A DNA stretch of 64,000 nucleotides. Origin: Pelomyxa schiedti (Eukaryota; Evosea; Pelobiontida; Pelomyxidae). A program made the position numbers and the translations under genes. The stretch spans positions 54,158 to 118,157 of the forward strand of contig JAHLWZ010000813.1 of assembly GCA_020536535.1 (NCBI GenBank), written 5' to 3'. The notes beneath the pieces were generated by a model that did no database searches, was not told the DNA's origin, and saw nothing but the letters and a program-made list of their open reading frames with translations. Numbering within the stretch: position 1 is the stretch's first letter; each line of letters opens with the position of its first letter. Positions 17,998 to 31,739 of the stretch are shown one piece after another.

Positions 17998-20900
17998 TTA
18001 CCAAGGATAGTTTTCTGCCATAATGAGGAGGACAAGGGATGTCCATCCTGTGAAGGGGTGGCTGTGTTGGCCTTCTCCGGAATGAGCGTTGTACTGCTCC
18101 CACAAGAAACCAGTACTTAAAAAGCTCTTGTGTTTTTATTAGTGGGCTGGAGAAGGAACGAAGGAAATCACCTTGTGAATGTTGTCAATCAGGTTGGTAC
18201 GCAGGCTGTGATATAGTGTGTTGCATCTCTCAGAGTGCGGCCCAGGAATTTGAGCATAGTGGCGGAGTGACCCCAGAACGAGGTAATTCATGTTAATCCA
18301 TACAGGGCCCCTCCAGTAGTCTTCATAGGTTCCATAGAAGGGATCAGACTTGGACAGAGAGCAGATCCCAAATCTGAAATGTGGTAACCCTTATTGTCAG
18401 CGTTTTCAGAAAACAAGTTCACCTGGACCACAGTTGCTGGGGATCTTGAAGGATGTTCAAAATTGCGGAAAGTTGTGGGCTATCTGGTTGTACAAGGCGC
18501 ATAATAAGTGGGAAGAGAGTGATGTAGCCTGTGCCTAGTTGTCAAAATGCCTGGTGGTAGGTTATGGGTATTACCAATGTGCTTGGAAAAGGCTTTTGTC
18601 CCAGTTGCCGTGTCATATGCCTCTACATCATAATAGAGGTTGGTGTAATCATCAAAATGATAGTCTGAATGGAAATAAGAGAATGTATACAACAGGTTCT
18701 GTTACATTGCAGAGAGTTTATTAAATTCTGTTTCTCTTCTAAATAAGCAGTATAATCCAAATCCAGAGCTTTGGAAATCTTATGTAATGTTACGGAAGAA
18801 GCTCACTATCACGATGAAAACCTCTTGCAATGTGTCCTGGAATAAAATCATCCAACATAGCAAATCTAGATGCATCTCTAAATTCGATGGCGTTGATGCC
18901 CGGGGATAGTCATCAAGACCCGAGGCGAGTGTGTGATTTACAGTGCGCCCAGCCCAGCGGAATGTATGTGGCACGATACCACTCTGTGTGCTTGTGAAGA
19001 AAGAATACTGACGCTGCAGGAATGGTATGACAGTTCTCAAAAAGTCACGGACTTTCCTGTGGAAAGTTGAACTAAGAAAAAAAAAAAAAAAAGAAATAAT
19101 ACAAGATTTGGGCCAACTGACAGAGCGAGTCACTTGAACACATATTCCTGTCTACACAATTGACATAAGATATGATAAGTTAACTCTGAGAAGCTTACCT
19201 TTCTCAGCTAGAACCTTCTTTACAAGAGCTCTTATTGGAAGCAGCAGTGTCGGGGGATTGGCATGTGAAGGTGTTTGGGCGACGAATTCAGGAGGAACCT
19301 GCTACAAGTGAGTCTTTAGACAGTCTCAATAATGAGTGCAAACCCTGGACATAGCCTCAGATCCAAGAATTTGTTCTCTTGGTATCCACCCCTTGTCTGT
19401 CATTAAGTTGAACCAATAGCTCAGAACTTCCAGACTTGGGTAAGATTAAAACAAACAAGACTGTGTCCAAAGACCTACGTTATTTCAGTGTCCCAAGGTA
19501 CAACAACAAGCTGATGGAACCCTTCATCCCACAAAAACCCACGTGGGAAGAATGATCTTGATGGAACAGCAGTAAACAGAGGCTGAATATATTAGTGCAA
19601 GAATGAAGTAGGATGAACAGGGATACATGAGGTTGACCCAAGGTAAGAGTGCCGGAATCGAGGTCCTTAATTGTTGAAGAACCAAAGAAGTACCTTACCA
19701 TTCAGTAAGCTTTGTCAGTGGGTGTATTCCTTACCCCATTCCTCCCAACAAGTTAGAAAGGGCAGCCTTTGCTAGATTGATATGACTCAGAGAAAAAGCA
19801 CTTTTAAAGTCAAACGCAGCAGCGAATCTAGCATCAAATTGCACTTTTTTTGTACTTATCTCTCTTCCCAGAGTTTGTTGTCTAAGCGCATTTTCTGCTC
19901 TTATATTTTCGTCAATTTCTTCCCCCACTTAAAAGATTGCACACTTAATTTCAGCTTCTGTTTTAGCATCGTCGTCGTCATCAGTGCCAAATTGCTTGTT
20001 GAAACTGACATCCAGTTCAAATGGTATTGTCAGAGCGCATTGTACGACTATTACATTGCTCTCTTGTGCAATCGTGTTTGGGAGAACGGGGATGATAACT
20101 TCAGTGTCTTTTTTTTCTACCATCTTCTCTGCCAATTGTGTGTAGAAGCTATTTGCTGTAGGTTGTTTGAGAATTATCCTGTGCGGTTCAGAAGAAACCT
20201 ATGTGATTTTGCACAAAGTCTTTTACTTGCCATCCATCATCATCAATGTGGTAGCCAGCAAAATGGAAACGACTCAGATCCGCAGAAGACTTACTTGGGT
20301 TGGGGTGTGTCATCTTACCCTTTGTTACTGTAGAAATTATAAAAATAAGAATCTCCAATGTTGAAGTACGAAAAAAACCTTCGTGTACAATTAGATCAAA
20401 GTGGCCAGATGCCTTTGAGTTCCCAGTAATAAAAGCATCCCCGTCTATGCCCTATATTGGTTACTATGGGGATTGTTGGCACATTGAAACCTTTTTCTTA
20501 GTACCATGAAGTTGCAATGTAGACGATGCAGCAGAAGGCAAGCCAACATACAAATAGAGTAAAGCCCTTGGCGTGCCTGTTCCGCCACTGCCAGAAATTC
20601 GGAGGGACCATGAATTTTTCTCACCATCAGCTGCCAGGAACGTAGTGTTAATTTGAGCTTTTCCTAGATCAGGGTCGATTATCTGCTGTAATCCAAACGT
20701 GCTCCCATCATGTTTCGTCCACCCATACTGAAGAGGCTAAGAAGAGTACATCAAAAATGAAATCGTACAATAAGATTGTCAGAGTCTTGACATTGGTGCC
20801 TTATCTCTTTGTGGCAATGAAGTTAACCTCATGTAGAAAACGACGGTCGAGGTGCGAGCGCACAACACAGCAAACTAAATACAACAACAACGCCGCAAGA

Positions 20901-21327
20901 TCTCAAACAAGAAGTGCGCACTGGTTATTGGATACAGAGTGTCAATGTGAGGAGGCGGCTGCCTTGTCATCCTCTGCGTCTGTCCCACCGGTGACCACAT
21001 TAAACCGACAATGGGCGATCCGGGCACCCTGCTCCTCATTCCCAGGTACACCCCGGGCCTGTGTGTGCCCCACATCGGCGTCGCTGTCGCTTCGCTATCC
21101 CCGTCGTTGTGGGCGTTGTCAAGATCTTTGTCGACGTCACGCCGTGGTGCTGGCAACTTACTGTGACTCGCTCTGTTATCTCTCAGGAACTTCTCGAGTG
21201 GGAACACGTCGACACTGGCCGCTGTTGGGTCTTGGGTTTTTTGTGTTTGTGTTGGCGTTTGCCCACATGTGTACGATAGACACAGGAGCAGGGAACTAAT
21301 GACAAAGTACAACCCGACAGGTCTCAT
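17998..21327 (-). CDS. MOGS: GH63 mannosyl-oligosaccharide glucosidase (glucosidase I)
   Basis: ER processing glucosidase I, which removes the outermost glucose from the N-glycan precursor. ATG at 21327: [19 protein letters not shown] is a signal anchor, as expected for a type II ER membrane protein. GH63 landmarks: [20 protein letters not shown] with VGLMW (about 21000-21090), [19 protein letters not shown] (about 19510-19570), FRWAGRTVN then [10 protein letters not shown] and [11 protein letters not shown] (about 18840-18970). The C-terminus [20 protein letters not shown] (about 18000-18060) matches the family end, stop TAA at 17998. A GTG-initiated extension to 21345 was rejected in favour of the ATG. 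Many short introns. It lies tandem to the NAD kinase gene and divergent from ABCE1. Confidence 0.9.
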
Positions 21328-21329
21328 CG

Positions 21330-24036
<2,707 letters not shown>

Positions 24037-24472
24037 GCTTGGTGTCTGTAGAGCTTCTTCCACCTTCTGGCTTGGGCTGTCCGGTAGTTCTCCTTTTTCT
24101 TTTGGTTTTATTGCCACTGACCTTGCAAAAGAGGTCCCTCAAGTCAGATTTTGTGCTTCCACAAAAGACCCTGCCAATAAACTTTTCAAAAGAAAATACA
24201 CCATAAAATCGCGTGGTGTTTGAAACTCAAGTGTTTCTTTCTCTTCCGGAAGCGAATTGGGCAGAGATCGTCTGCCGACGTGACGCGATCGTCGCGTTCG
24301 CACGAACAGCCGCTTTTTAATTTCTTTTTCGTACGATACAGCCCGGTTCCGGTAGAACTAAAAATAAATAAAACGCAATAAGAACAACCAAAAAGAAAGA
24401 AATCAACCCGTTCTTCTCGAATCTAAGTTTTTAACTATCTCGGCTCTAAGCCCAGTTTAACCTTCCACAGGA
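24037..24472. other. Intergenic region between ABCE1 and the orphan gene
   Basis: 436 bp between two same-strand genes. Short frames exist on both strands, but none resembles a known protein. An AT-rich stretch at about 24300-24420 precedes the next gene and probably holds its promoter. Confidence 0.5.
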
Positions 24473-25567
24473 ATGGCGTGCAGGACAGAATTGGAGGTGA
24501 CATTGGATGCTCGCTCGCAGTTCCTTGCATTTGCATGTATGGTTGTGCCCAGGTGTGGCCGCTACAGCCTGGCCAGGCTCTTGTGCCAACAGATGCCTGT
24601 GATACAGGAGATTGGCCGGAACTGGGTGGTACGGGAATGGCTGGTGGATGGATACACAGTGGGGGGCAGGGAGGATAGTGAAGACGTGTCTGGTGGGCAT
24701 TGTTTTCGCCGCTGGACAAGGGCCTCGGTCGTTGTTGGCCTGTCACTTACGCTTGGTGTTGTGTGGCACCGGTGTTTCTGGGACGAGGGTTGCAGTGCCC
24801 CAACACATTTGTGTTCTCTGGGAAGCGGCCACTTCACTGCTGTGACTCCAGCAGACGATTGGCTTGTCAGTTTCAAGATAGAATCTAGTACCGGTGGTGT
24901 GTCACAGAGTCCAGTGCTAGTTGATATTGACGGCGTTGGTAACTACAAGAATTTTCAGTCCAACAGCAAGTGGCTTGTGCTCCTCACAGAGAGATTACTA
25001 TTGCTCTGGGTGGTACAAAGTCAAAATTCAGCGGCTTCTCTAGCGGAGGTTCTCGAAGTACCCCACAACTTCAAGCTTCCCATGGATTTCGTGTTTCCCC
25101 CGTCCCACTTCGCATCAGATAAAATTGTAGTTGCCAGTGGCAATGGGGAAGTCTCTTTCATTGACCTGCAAGCAAGTGCAAACGCCCATGCTTTAGTAAA
25201 TACCTATATAGGCAAGCTCGCACGTCCCGACCCCTGCAAAATTTGGTGGGTGTCAGGGCAGCAGGGAGAAATGCAGGGGGATCTGTTGGTAGTATCCCAT
25301 AAGCCGCTGGAAATGTCCGGCCGCATAATGTCGGTCTTCGACATGTACAACAGGACGGCGCTCGACCTGCTGCCTTCTCAGCACTGGGGAGCGTTGGCAT
25401 CTCAGCCCACGCACATCTGCGCCAATTTCAAGTCGAATTGGTGCACAAAGGCCGGCCGAGACGCATCGGCCCCAGTACCAATCATCGAAGTAGCTAGTCG
25501 TAGAACTCTAGGAATTCTTAGGGTGACTGAGCCACCCACCCCGGAGGACGAGTGGATGTGGTGGTAA
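24473..25567 (+). CDS. Orphan single-exon protein, 364 aa
   Basis: An uninterrupted ORF from ATG 24473 to TAA 25565, unusual here because nearly every other gene has introns. The N-terminus (LDARSQFLAFACMVVPRCG, then IGRNWVVREWLV) and the later body resemble a multi-copy family I associate with Archamoebae, but I cannot verify that. The body has recurrent hydrophobic beta-type segments: FTAVTPADDWLVSFKI, SKWLVLLTERLLLLWVV, KIVVASGNGEVSFIDL and MQGDLLVVSHKP. This could be a degenerate beta-propeller. There is no signal peptide and no catalytic motif. The C-terminus is Trp/Glu/Pro-rich (TPEDEWMWW). A single exon could reflect retroposition or simply a lineage-specific family. No function is proposed. 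Confidence 0.6.
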   Translation: MACRTELEVTLDARSQFLAFACMVVPRCGRYSLARLLCQQMPVIQEIGRNWVVREWLVDGYTVGGREDSEDVSGGHCFRRWTRASVVVGLSLTLGVVWHRCFWDEGCSAPTHLCSLGSGHFTAVTPADDWLVSFKIESSTGGVSQSPVLVDIDGVGNYKNFQSNSKWLVLLTERLLLLWVVQSQNSAASLAEVLEVPHNFKLPMDFVFPPSHFASDKIVVASGNGEVSFIDLQASANAHALVNTYIGKLARPDPCKIWWVSGQQGEMQGDLLVVSHKPLEMSGRIMSVFDMYNRTALDLLPSQHWGALASQPTHICANFKSNWCTKAGRDASAPVPIIEVASRRTLGILRVTEPPTPEDEWMWW

Positions 25568-25848
25568 TAAAGTTTAAAAAAAAACATGTTATTGTTCCAT
25601 TGTTTTACAGGGGATTCAGGATCCAAGTTGGGTCCTTGTGGTTCTACGGAAAAAACCGTATCAGATACGGGAAAACTTTGGAACCCTTTTATCTTCTCCC
25701 CTTCATCTTTCTTTCTACCCTTTGGAGAAAACACGTACCTATCACCTGTGGGTAAAAAAAGTGTGTTTTGGTAACCAACAGACCAAAATCTTAGCTACAT
25801 AAAGGGCTTGATTGTTGTAAATAGAATGCAACATTGCGTGGTGCCTTA

Positions 25849-26659
25849 TTATTTACCATATCGTTTTTCCCTTGTGAAGTAAAGGTGATTGATGTGCTGA
25901 AAGTCAAAAAGGCAGAAGTGCTGGAGGCTCGGCTGCCAACTGTTGTTGATTATTAAATGACTTTGTATGATTTGTTTGTTGGATGGAAAAATGGTGGCTT
26001 GCACATACAACAATTCTGTGAACCTGAGGTGCCATGGGAAAAAGTCAGGTAGGCTGTGGATTGTATCAAATATGATTGCAAGCTCGGGCTCGGTCATAGT
26101 ATAATGGCCAACTGTTTTACTTGTGTGAGAAGATATATAGCCACTGGGGAAATTGGGTAGAATTGGAGAAGGTTGATAGTACTAATAGTGCTATTCGATA
26201 TGTGCTTTACTGTTATGTCACAAGCGGGAATGAGCACAAGTTTTTTTGTTGCTTGCACAATTGCACCCTTTCCATCTGATGGAGAAGTCACATGAATTAG
26301 ACAGGCCGGAGCTGGTAGTTCAGGGACAGTTGGAGACTTGGCCGCTTGTTCTCCTTCAGGGGGTGTGGCTTCTGAAGGGGGGAGGTCTAGTGGTTGTTCC
26401 GAAACTGTGCTGGTTGCACAGTTGAGTTCATAGCTCTTCCATTCAGTGTTGAACACAATCCCGTGGTTTAGTTCAGGGACACTCTGGTTTAGTTTCTCTT
26501 TTTAGATACCGGTTTTGAGAAACAGAGGAAAAAAAGAATAAATACTTGTAGTAATGGCTGGACACATTCAATCAACTTTTCAACATGTGTCTTCAACAGA
26601 CCTGTCAAGTACTGTGAGTGCATCCCCTGCTGGAAAAAACAAAACCAAAAAACACACAG

Positions 26660-26699
<40 letters not shown>

Positions 26700-26700
26700 G

Positions 26701-26738
<38 letters not shown>

Positions 26739-27292
26739 AAATACGAAAAAAAAAAAAAAACAAAAGAATATCACATGGACCAATAAACGCCAACCAAAAA
26801 ACAAACAAGTCCTTCAAACCAACCTTGCACATCCCACAGGGTCACGTTCCTCACACCCATGCCGACGGCATGCGAAACCAACTTGGCGGCGCCCGCCAGC
26901 ACCTGGTCCCTGGACCCGCCCCCCTGCTGTATTATGAACGCCACGTGGCGCAGCGTGTTCTTCGCCCCCTCCGCGCTCCCCCCGCCTGCCGCCGCCTCGG
27001 CGCGGCTCTTGGCGCTCGCCCCGGCCCCGTCTGCTGCGGCTGCGGTGTGTTGCTGCTGCTGCAGCGGGGTCGTGGTCGTGGTGGAGGGGCCCGGCGCGAG
27101 GTGCACGCGCAGGCCTGGGGCGCGGGGCCCGAGGGCGCAGAGGGTGAGGCGCCAGGCGAGGAGCGAGGCTGAGTCCCAGAGACCCACGAGGGCCGCGAGG
27201 AGTCGAAGAACGAGCACGTAGGCCGCGAACCCAGGGCCCCACCCAACGTATCCCACACCGTGCCCAAGCCCGTGCGTTTTCCCCCCGTGCAT
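25849..27292 (-). CDS. NUS1: NUS1/NgBR-like subunit of dehydrodolichyl diphosphate synthase
   Basis: Non-catalytic partner of the cis-prenyltransferase that makes dolichol for N-glycosylation. ATG at 27292: MHGGKTHGLGHGVGYVGWG, then a hydrophobic stretch (FAAYVLVLRLLAALVGLW), fitting an ER membrane anchor. After an Ala/Gln/Gly-rich linker the conserved core begins: NTLRHVAFIIQQG, AAKLVSHAVGMGVRNVTLWD. Later exons read GLLKTHVEKLIECVQPLLQ, LNHGIVFNTEWKSYELNC, CLIHVTSPSDGKGAIVQA and EPELAIIFDTIHSLPDFFPW with HLRFTEL. The C-terminus is EKRYGK-stop, matching the RxG tail of NUS1 that completes the partner's active site. The first exon is very GC-rich. The intron at about 26613-26833 contains a roughly 100-nt A/T homopolymer tract. 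Confidence 0.85.
26660..26760. repeat. Long homopolymeric A tract in a NUS1 intron
   Basis: About 100 bases nearly all A on the + strand: a 39-nt run, CG, a 36-nt run, a short interruption around GAAAATACG, then 15 more A. It is a poly-T tract on the transcribed (-) strand, inside an intron. Exact length is unreliable in any assembly. Confidence 0.9.
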
Positions 27293-27549
27293 TATTATTC
27301 GGTACGTCGAATCACCTGAGCGCTGGTTCCCCTTTCCCGATTGACTTGTGGGATCCCCAGAGTGCAACCCAGAGATAAATGGTGGACAAAAAAGCTCAGG
27401 AAGCACAACCCGTTGTTGAGCAGCAACTGTCTGTGTTCAATCATCACTGAACGTCCGGGATCTCAGAAGCCCGGAACAATCAAATTAATTTTTTTTGAAG
27501 ATACCAGGCGGGAAAGGGGGTGCGTGGCTTATTTGCACACAAAGGGGGA

Positions 27550-30500
27550 ATGTCGCAACAACACTCTCGCAGCAATAGTGGTAGTGGTGGTATAAACAAC
27601 GGTAGCGACGGCGGGAGCAGGGCCATCGGCGGAGATCTCGCGTCCTCGGGCGCAAATTCGGCCGCAGCGACACAGTTCAGAGATGCGGCAACGGTAGTCG
27701 TGAAGACCGTTATGCTACTGCGGGACTTATTCAACAAGGTTTCCTTCGAAACCTATTTTGAGGAGAAAAATCCATCTTGTTTCATTTGTAATCCATGTGC
27801 TAAATGCCGAATCTTTTAGGAGCCTTTACCTCTAAGTGATATCAAACTGGTGGTAAACAAAATTGAAGAGGCCAGCACTGCTTTTGCCAATGCTGCTGCT
27901 GCAGTCAACATGGAGATACTCTCACTCCCTCATCGGTTATCGAATTTTATTTCCTCTTTTTCTGTTATTGACTTAATAATAAGACCTGGTGGAGTCGAAC
28001 AACTGGAGAAATTAAATCAAATTTGCCAACAACTGAAAGAGAAAATAGATTCCATTGTTAGACTAGCACGGGTTCCTTTCCCTTCGCCGTTTTAAAGTAC
28101 CCATTCCTAAACACTAATCGTCCAGCCAGACTCTGCAGAAACCCGAGCTCCTTGAAGTTGCTGAACTAATGAAAAAAGCCTTGGAGATTGTTAGCAACTC
28201 GCTACCGCCAGCTGTGTCACCCCCACCCTCACACACCACAAGACTTTCCAATTCAACGCCTTGCCGAAATTCTGCGCAGTCACCTACACAGCAACCTCCT
28301 CCAAATACTGACACCACCCATAAACGCGAAAACTCTGTATCACAATGCATTCCTCCTATGCCCATGGCGAATTCTCCAGGATTATCAGTTTGTACTACTT
28401 TATCTGAAATTCAGTAACGAAAACAGACAGAAAAGCAAGACTCACAACAACAACAACCTGTGCCATCTGGGAATTCAATTGACTCCACACAGAATGCAAC
28501 CGTCAATCGTCAGGTAGCACTATGTAAATAAACACATCCACCTTACCCCAAAGTTAGGTAATCACTCAGGTACAAATGATTTACATACAGTAAAACGGTT
28601 CACATACATAAGGTCATTGAAGACCTAAAATCCAACAATAAAGAATTCAGCTTTATGTGGATGCAGATGAGCCCCGATCTCCAAGAAAACTTCACGAAAA
28701 CACTTTTTTCCGTTGTCAATAGTGCAATTGTACGACACCCTACTTTTTTTCCCCTGTGACTTCTGTAGGCGCAAAATTCTGCTTCTACATCCCTCACAGC
28801 TGCATCAATTCCTCGCGCCAACGTAATTTCCCCGATCACGCTTGCTGCAAATCAAGATGAAGTAGATGTTGATGACTCAACTCAGTAACACCCCACCACA
28901 CCAAAATCAAATTCTCATTTTTCAGAGACTTGGAAGCGCACCTTAGGAGCGGTCATCTTCAGAGAGTAATTACAAGGTATAACATATCTCAAGAAATTCG
29001 AAGGTACTCATATTTGAAGAAATAAACTTGGGTCACTTTCTACCAACCATCAAGGTTTCAGTAATTTGAAGGAAGAGTTAGTTAACTCAAAAACCTAGAA
29101 ACTGAGTCTCCGGGAATGGCACTCAGAGATACAATTCTCCGCATTTTGGACCTCTCAGGTTGGATTACACCAAAGCCCATGGAGAAATTAACTTCGGCAC
29201 ACCAGCAAAAATTGGAGACCTTGTGTTTGGCACAGCTATGAATGCCACAGCTTGCATTGCTGAACCACGAAATGAAGATAAAAACAATAATGTTTCTCCC
29301 GCCTTTTCGTTTGCATCTAATTCCCCTCAGTTTGAAAGCGCTGTGCAATCCTCCCGCAACACCATTATTAAAATACTAGAGTCATGTAGAATTAAAGTTA
29401 CTTCCGAGATAAAAGAAGGAGAAGGCTGTGATCTAACCGCTATACTGGAGGTTAGGAAGGAAAAAAGACTCACCCAATTAACTTTATCACAAGGTTTTTG
29501 ATAAAACGGTTAGAGACATATCGGAATCTACTGTGAAAGGAAAGCCCGATACCACTGTTGATGTTGGTCCAAATACACCTCCTCACAAGCAGCAACTCAT
29601 TGAAGGTGAGATTGAGAAACAGTGTTTCTACTATTCCAATAGAGTCAGGTTACCATTTTCGTCTGTAGGGATTTTTAACTCGATGTCTTCAGAATTCACC
29701 TCTGCCAATTCCTTAGCATCGTCAGTGCGCTATGTTTTAAAATATCAACTTCAAGTTGGCTTCTCGAGCTTTCTGCTACATCAATGAGTTTTGTAAATGC
29801 CATTACACTTCTATCCAATTGTGTTGCTACCGCTCGAGCGGTTTTAAGTCAGAGCACAGGTAAGCAAAATGTTTTTTTTTTGTTGTTGAAACAAATTTTA
29901 GAGAATCCAATGGACGCTGTATCTACCACACCCTCCGTTCCTGCTCGGCCATTACAGGAACTGATAGAATCTGCCGCAATTCCAAATGACATTCCCCTTT
30001 GGGAAGAACTCACAGCACCCCCACCCTACCAAATTTTTCCGCCGCACGAAGTCAAGGCAGCAACTCTCAATAAGCTGGTAGAGTTGGCCACATCTTGCAC
30101 ATTTCATGGTATTGTTTTTCCCGCAGACAACTATCGGAGTCTAAAAGACTTATCCACTCCAGATGCAGCCTACTTGAAAACGTTTGTGATAATGTCTTGC
30201 TCTTTCACTACACCCTCGAAGTTATTCTTAAAACTCATTCAACGGTCCGTCATTCGAACTCTTTTTATTTTAATTCCTACATTAAATCTCAAGTTACGAA
30301 GTTCCACCAGAAACTGATCCGGCATTAAAGACTCTTATACAGACGCGTGTTCTTATTTTCTTGAAGGTACTAAGCACTCAATGTTTTCTTTTCCCATTTA
30401 GCCATTTTGAGTAGTACTGGATAGACCATCAATTTGACGAAATGGATGATACGCTAATTCGAAGGTAGGGGAAGCAAGTTGAAGTGGACTTATTTCCTCA

Positions 30501-31646
30501 GGTTGTCAGAGTTCGCAGATCGACTTCTGGCAGATGGGTTGGGGGCACAGGTTTTTAAATCAGATTTAGAATCCAAGAAGAGGATGAGAATGTCGAAAAT
30601 CAAAGACCTCTTGATTCCACATGTTGATCTCGTTGTAAGTCTCTGAGAGGTGAAGCCAACAACCGACCCCTTTAGATGCCTCAGGAAAAAATATCTCCCA
30701 TCTCTTACATATTGTGTATGAGCAGTGAAGAAATTGCCAAGCAATTAACTCTCATCGACTTCGGGATTTTTCAATCCATCAAAGTGTTCTATTCTCGTTT
30801 CTCATTCATCTCTGACTCCGAACTCAGCCCAGTGAGCTTGTAGATAAAGGGTGGACCAAAGAAGGGAAGAACTACAGATCACCCCATGTTGTACAAATGA
30901 TTGAGCGCATAAATAACTTTTCACTCTGGCTGTCACAGATGATTGTGTTTGAACAAAACCAAAAGGTCAGAGCAGACATTGTCACCAAATTCATGGAAGT
31001 GTCTTGTGTATGCTGCGTAACTTGCCATTCAAAATATAAATTAAGCAAAACCCAGTACCTGAAATCAATCAACAACTTTCATACACTGATGGCGGTAATT
31101 GTTGGCCTCAATCAAGCAACAGTAACACGACTGAAGCAAACTATGGCACTTGTTCCGGAGAAGACCACAAAAAAGTGGAAGGCTGCAGAAAGTGTTATGG
31201 ATGTAAATGGAAACTTCAAAACCTACCGGAGCACATTAACTCAAGCAGCCGGGCCAATACTTCCCTACCTGTATTTCTTTCTCCCTTTTCCTTTGCACTA
31301 AATCAGCTGCAGGATTGTTTACCTGAGTGATCTCACGTTTATTGCCGATGGTACTATCCATCATCATGCATTTATCTTACCAACAACAGGTAATGCGGAC
31401 ACTGTTAATAACATGATAAATTTCGACAAGCGGTCTATGGTTCACCAAATCATTTCAAAAATCGATGAGCTGCAACATAATCCCTACAAAGGATTTGTTG
31501 TATGTGAGCCACTGAACACATTTCTTTCTGAGCTTCCGGCCCTTACCGACAACACACTCTATAACATCAGCAAACTCCGCGAACCGCCACTCCCCACAAG
31601 TTCAGCAACATCCAAAACCTCGTCAAGACGGAAATCCGCACACTAG
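27550..31646 (+). CDS. Large RasGEF with helical N-terminal region
   Basis: Guanine nucleotide exchange factor for Ras-type GTPases. ATG at 27550 opens a Ser/Gly/Asn-rich start, MSQQHSRSNSGSGG. Several exons then encode predicted helical bundles (FRDAATVVVKTVMLLRDLF; KIEEASTAFANAAAAVNM; VEQLEKLNQICQQLKEKIDS; GDLVFGTAMNATACI) with Pro/Gln-rich linkers. A REM-like segment follows (ETDPALKTLIQTRVLIFLK; WIDHQFDEMDDTLIRRLSEF). The CDC25-type catalytic domain reads SSEEIAKQLTLIDFGIF, VVQMIERINNFSLWLSQMIV, then VRADIVTKFMEV, INNFHTLMAVIVGLNQATV, RLKQTMALVPEKTTKKW, IVYLSDLTFIADG and VNNMINFDKRSMVHQII. The C-terminus is Ser/Lys-rich, stop at 31646. The helical N-terminus recalls talin-rod or vinculin-type bundles, but that is only an impression. 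About fifteen introns. Confidence 0.85.
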
Positions 31647-31739
31647 CATTGAAGCTATGAAACTGTGCATAGCATAAGGAAAAAACCCAAATTTTGATTT
31701 TTTTTTGTTTGTGTAGATACAAGTACAACACACAAGAGG

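Noticed and set aside
24037-24223. Short + strand ORF after ABCE1 (GVCRASSTFWLGLSG)
   Set aside because: It overlaps the ABCE1 stop region, has no domain and no plausible splice to the ABCE1 frame.
26554-27172. Long + strand frames with poly-Lys and - strand frames with poly-Phe
   Set aside because: They are translations of the A/T homopolymer in a NUS1 intron and of the NUS1 first exon in other frames.
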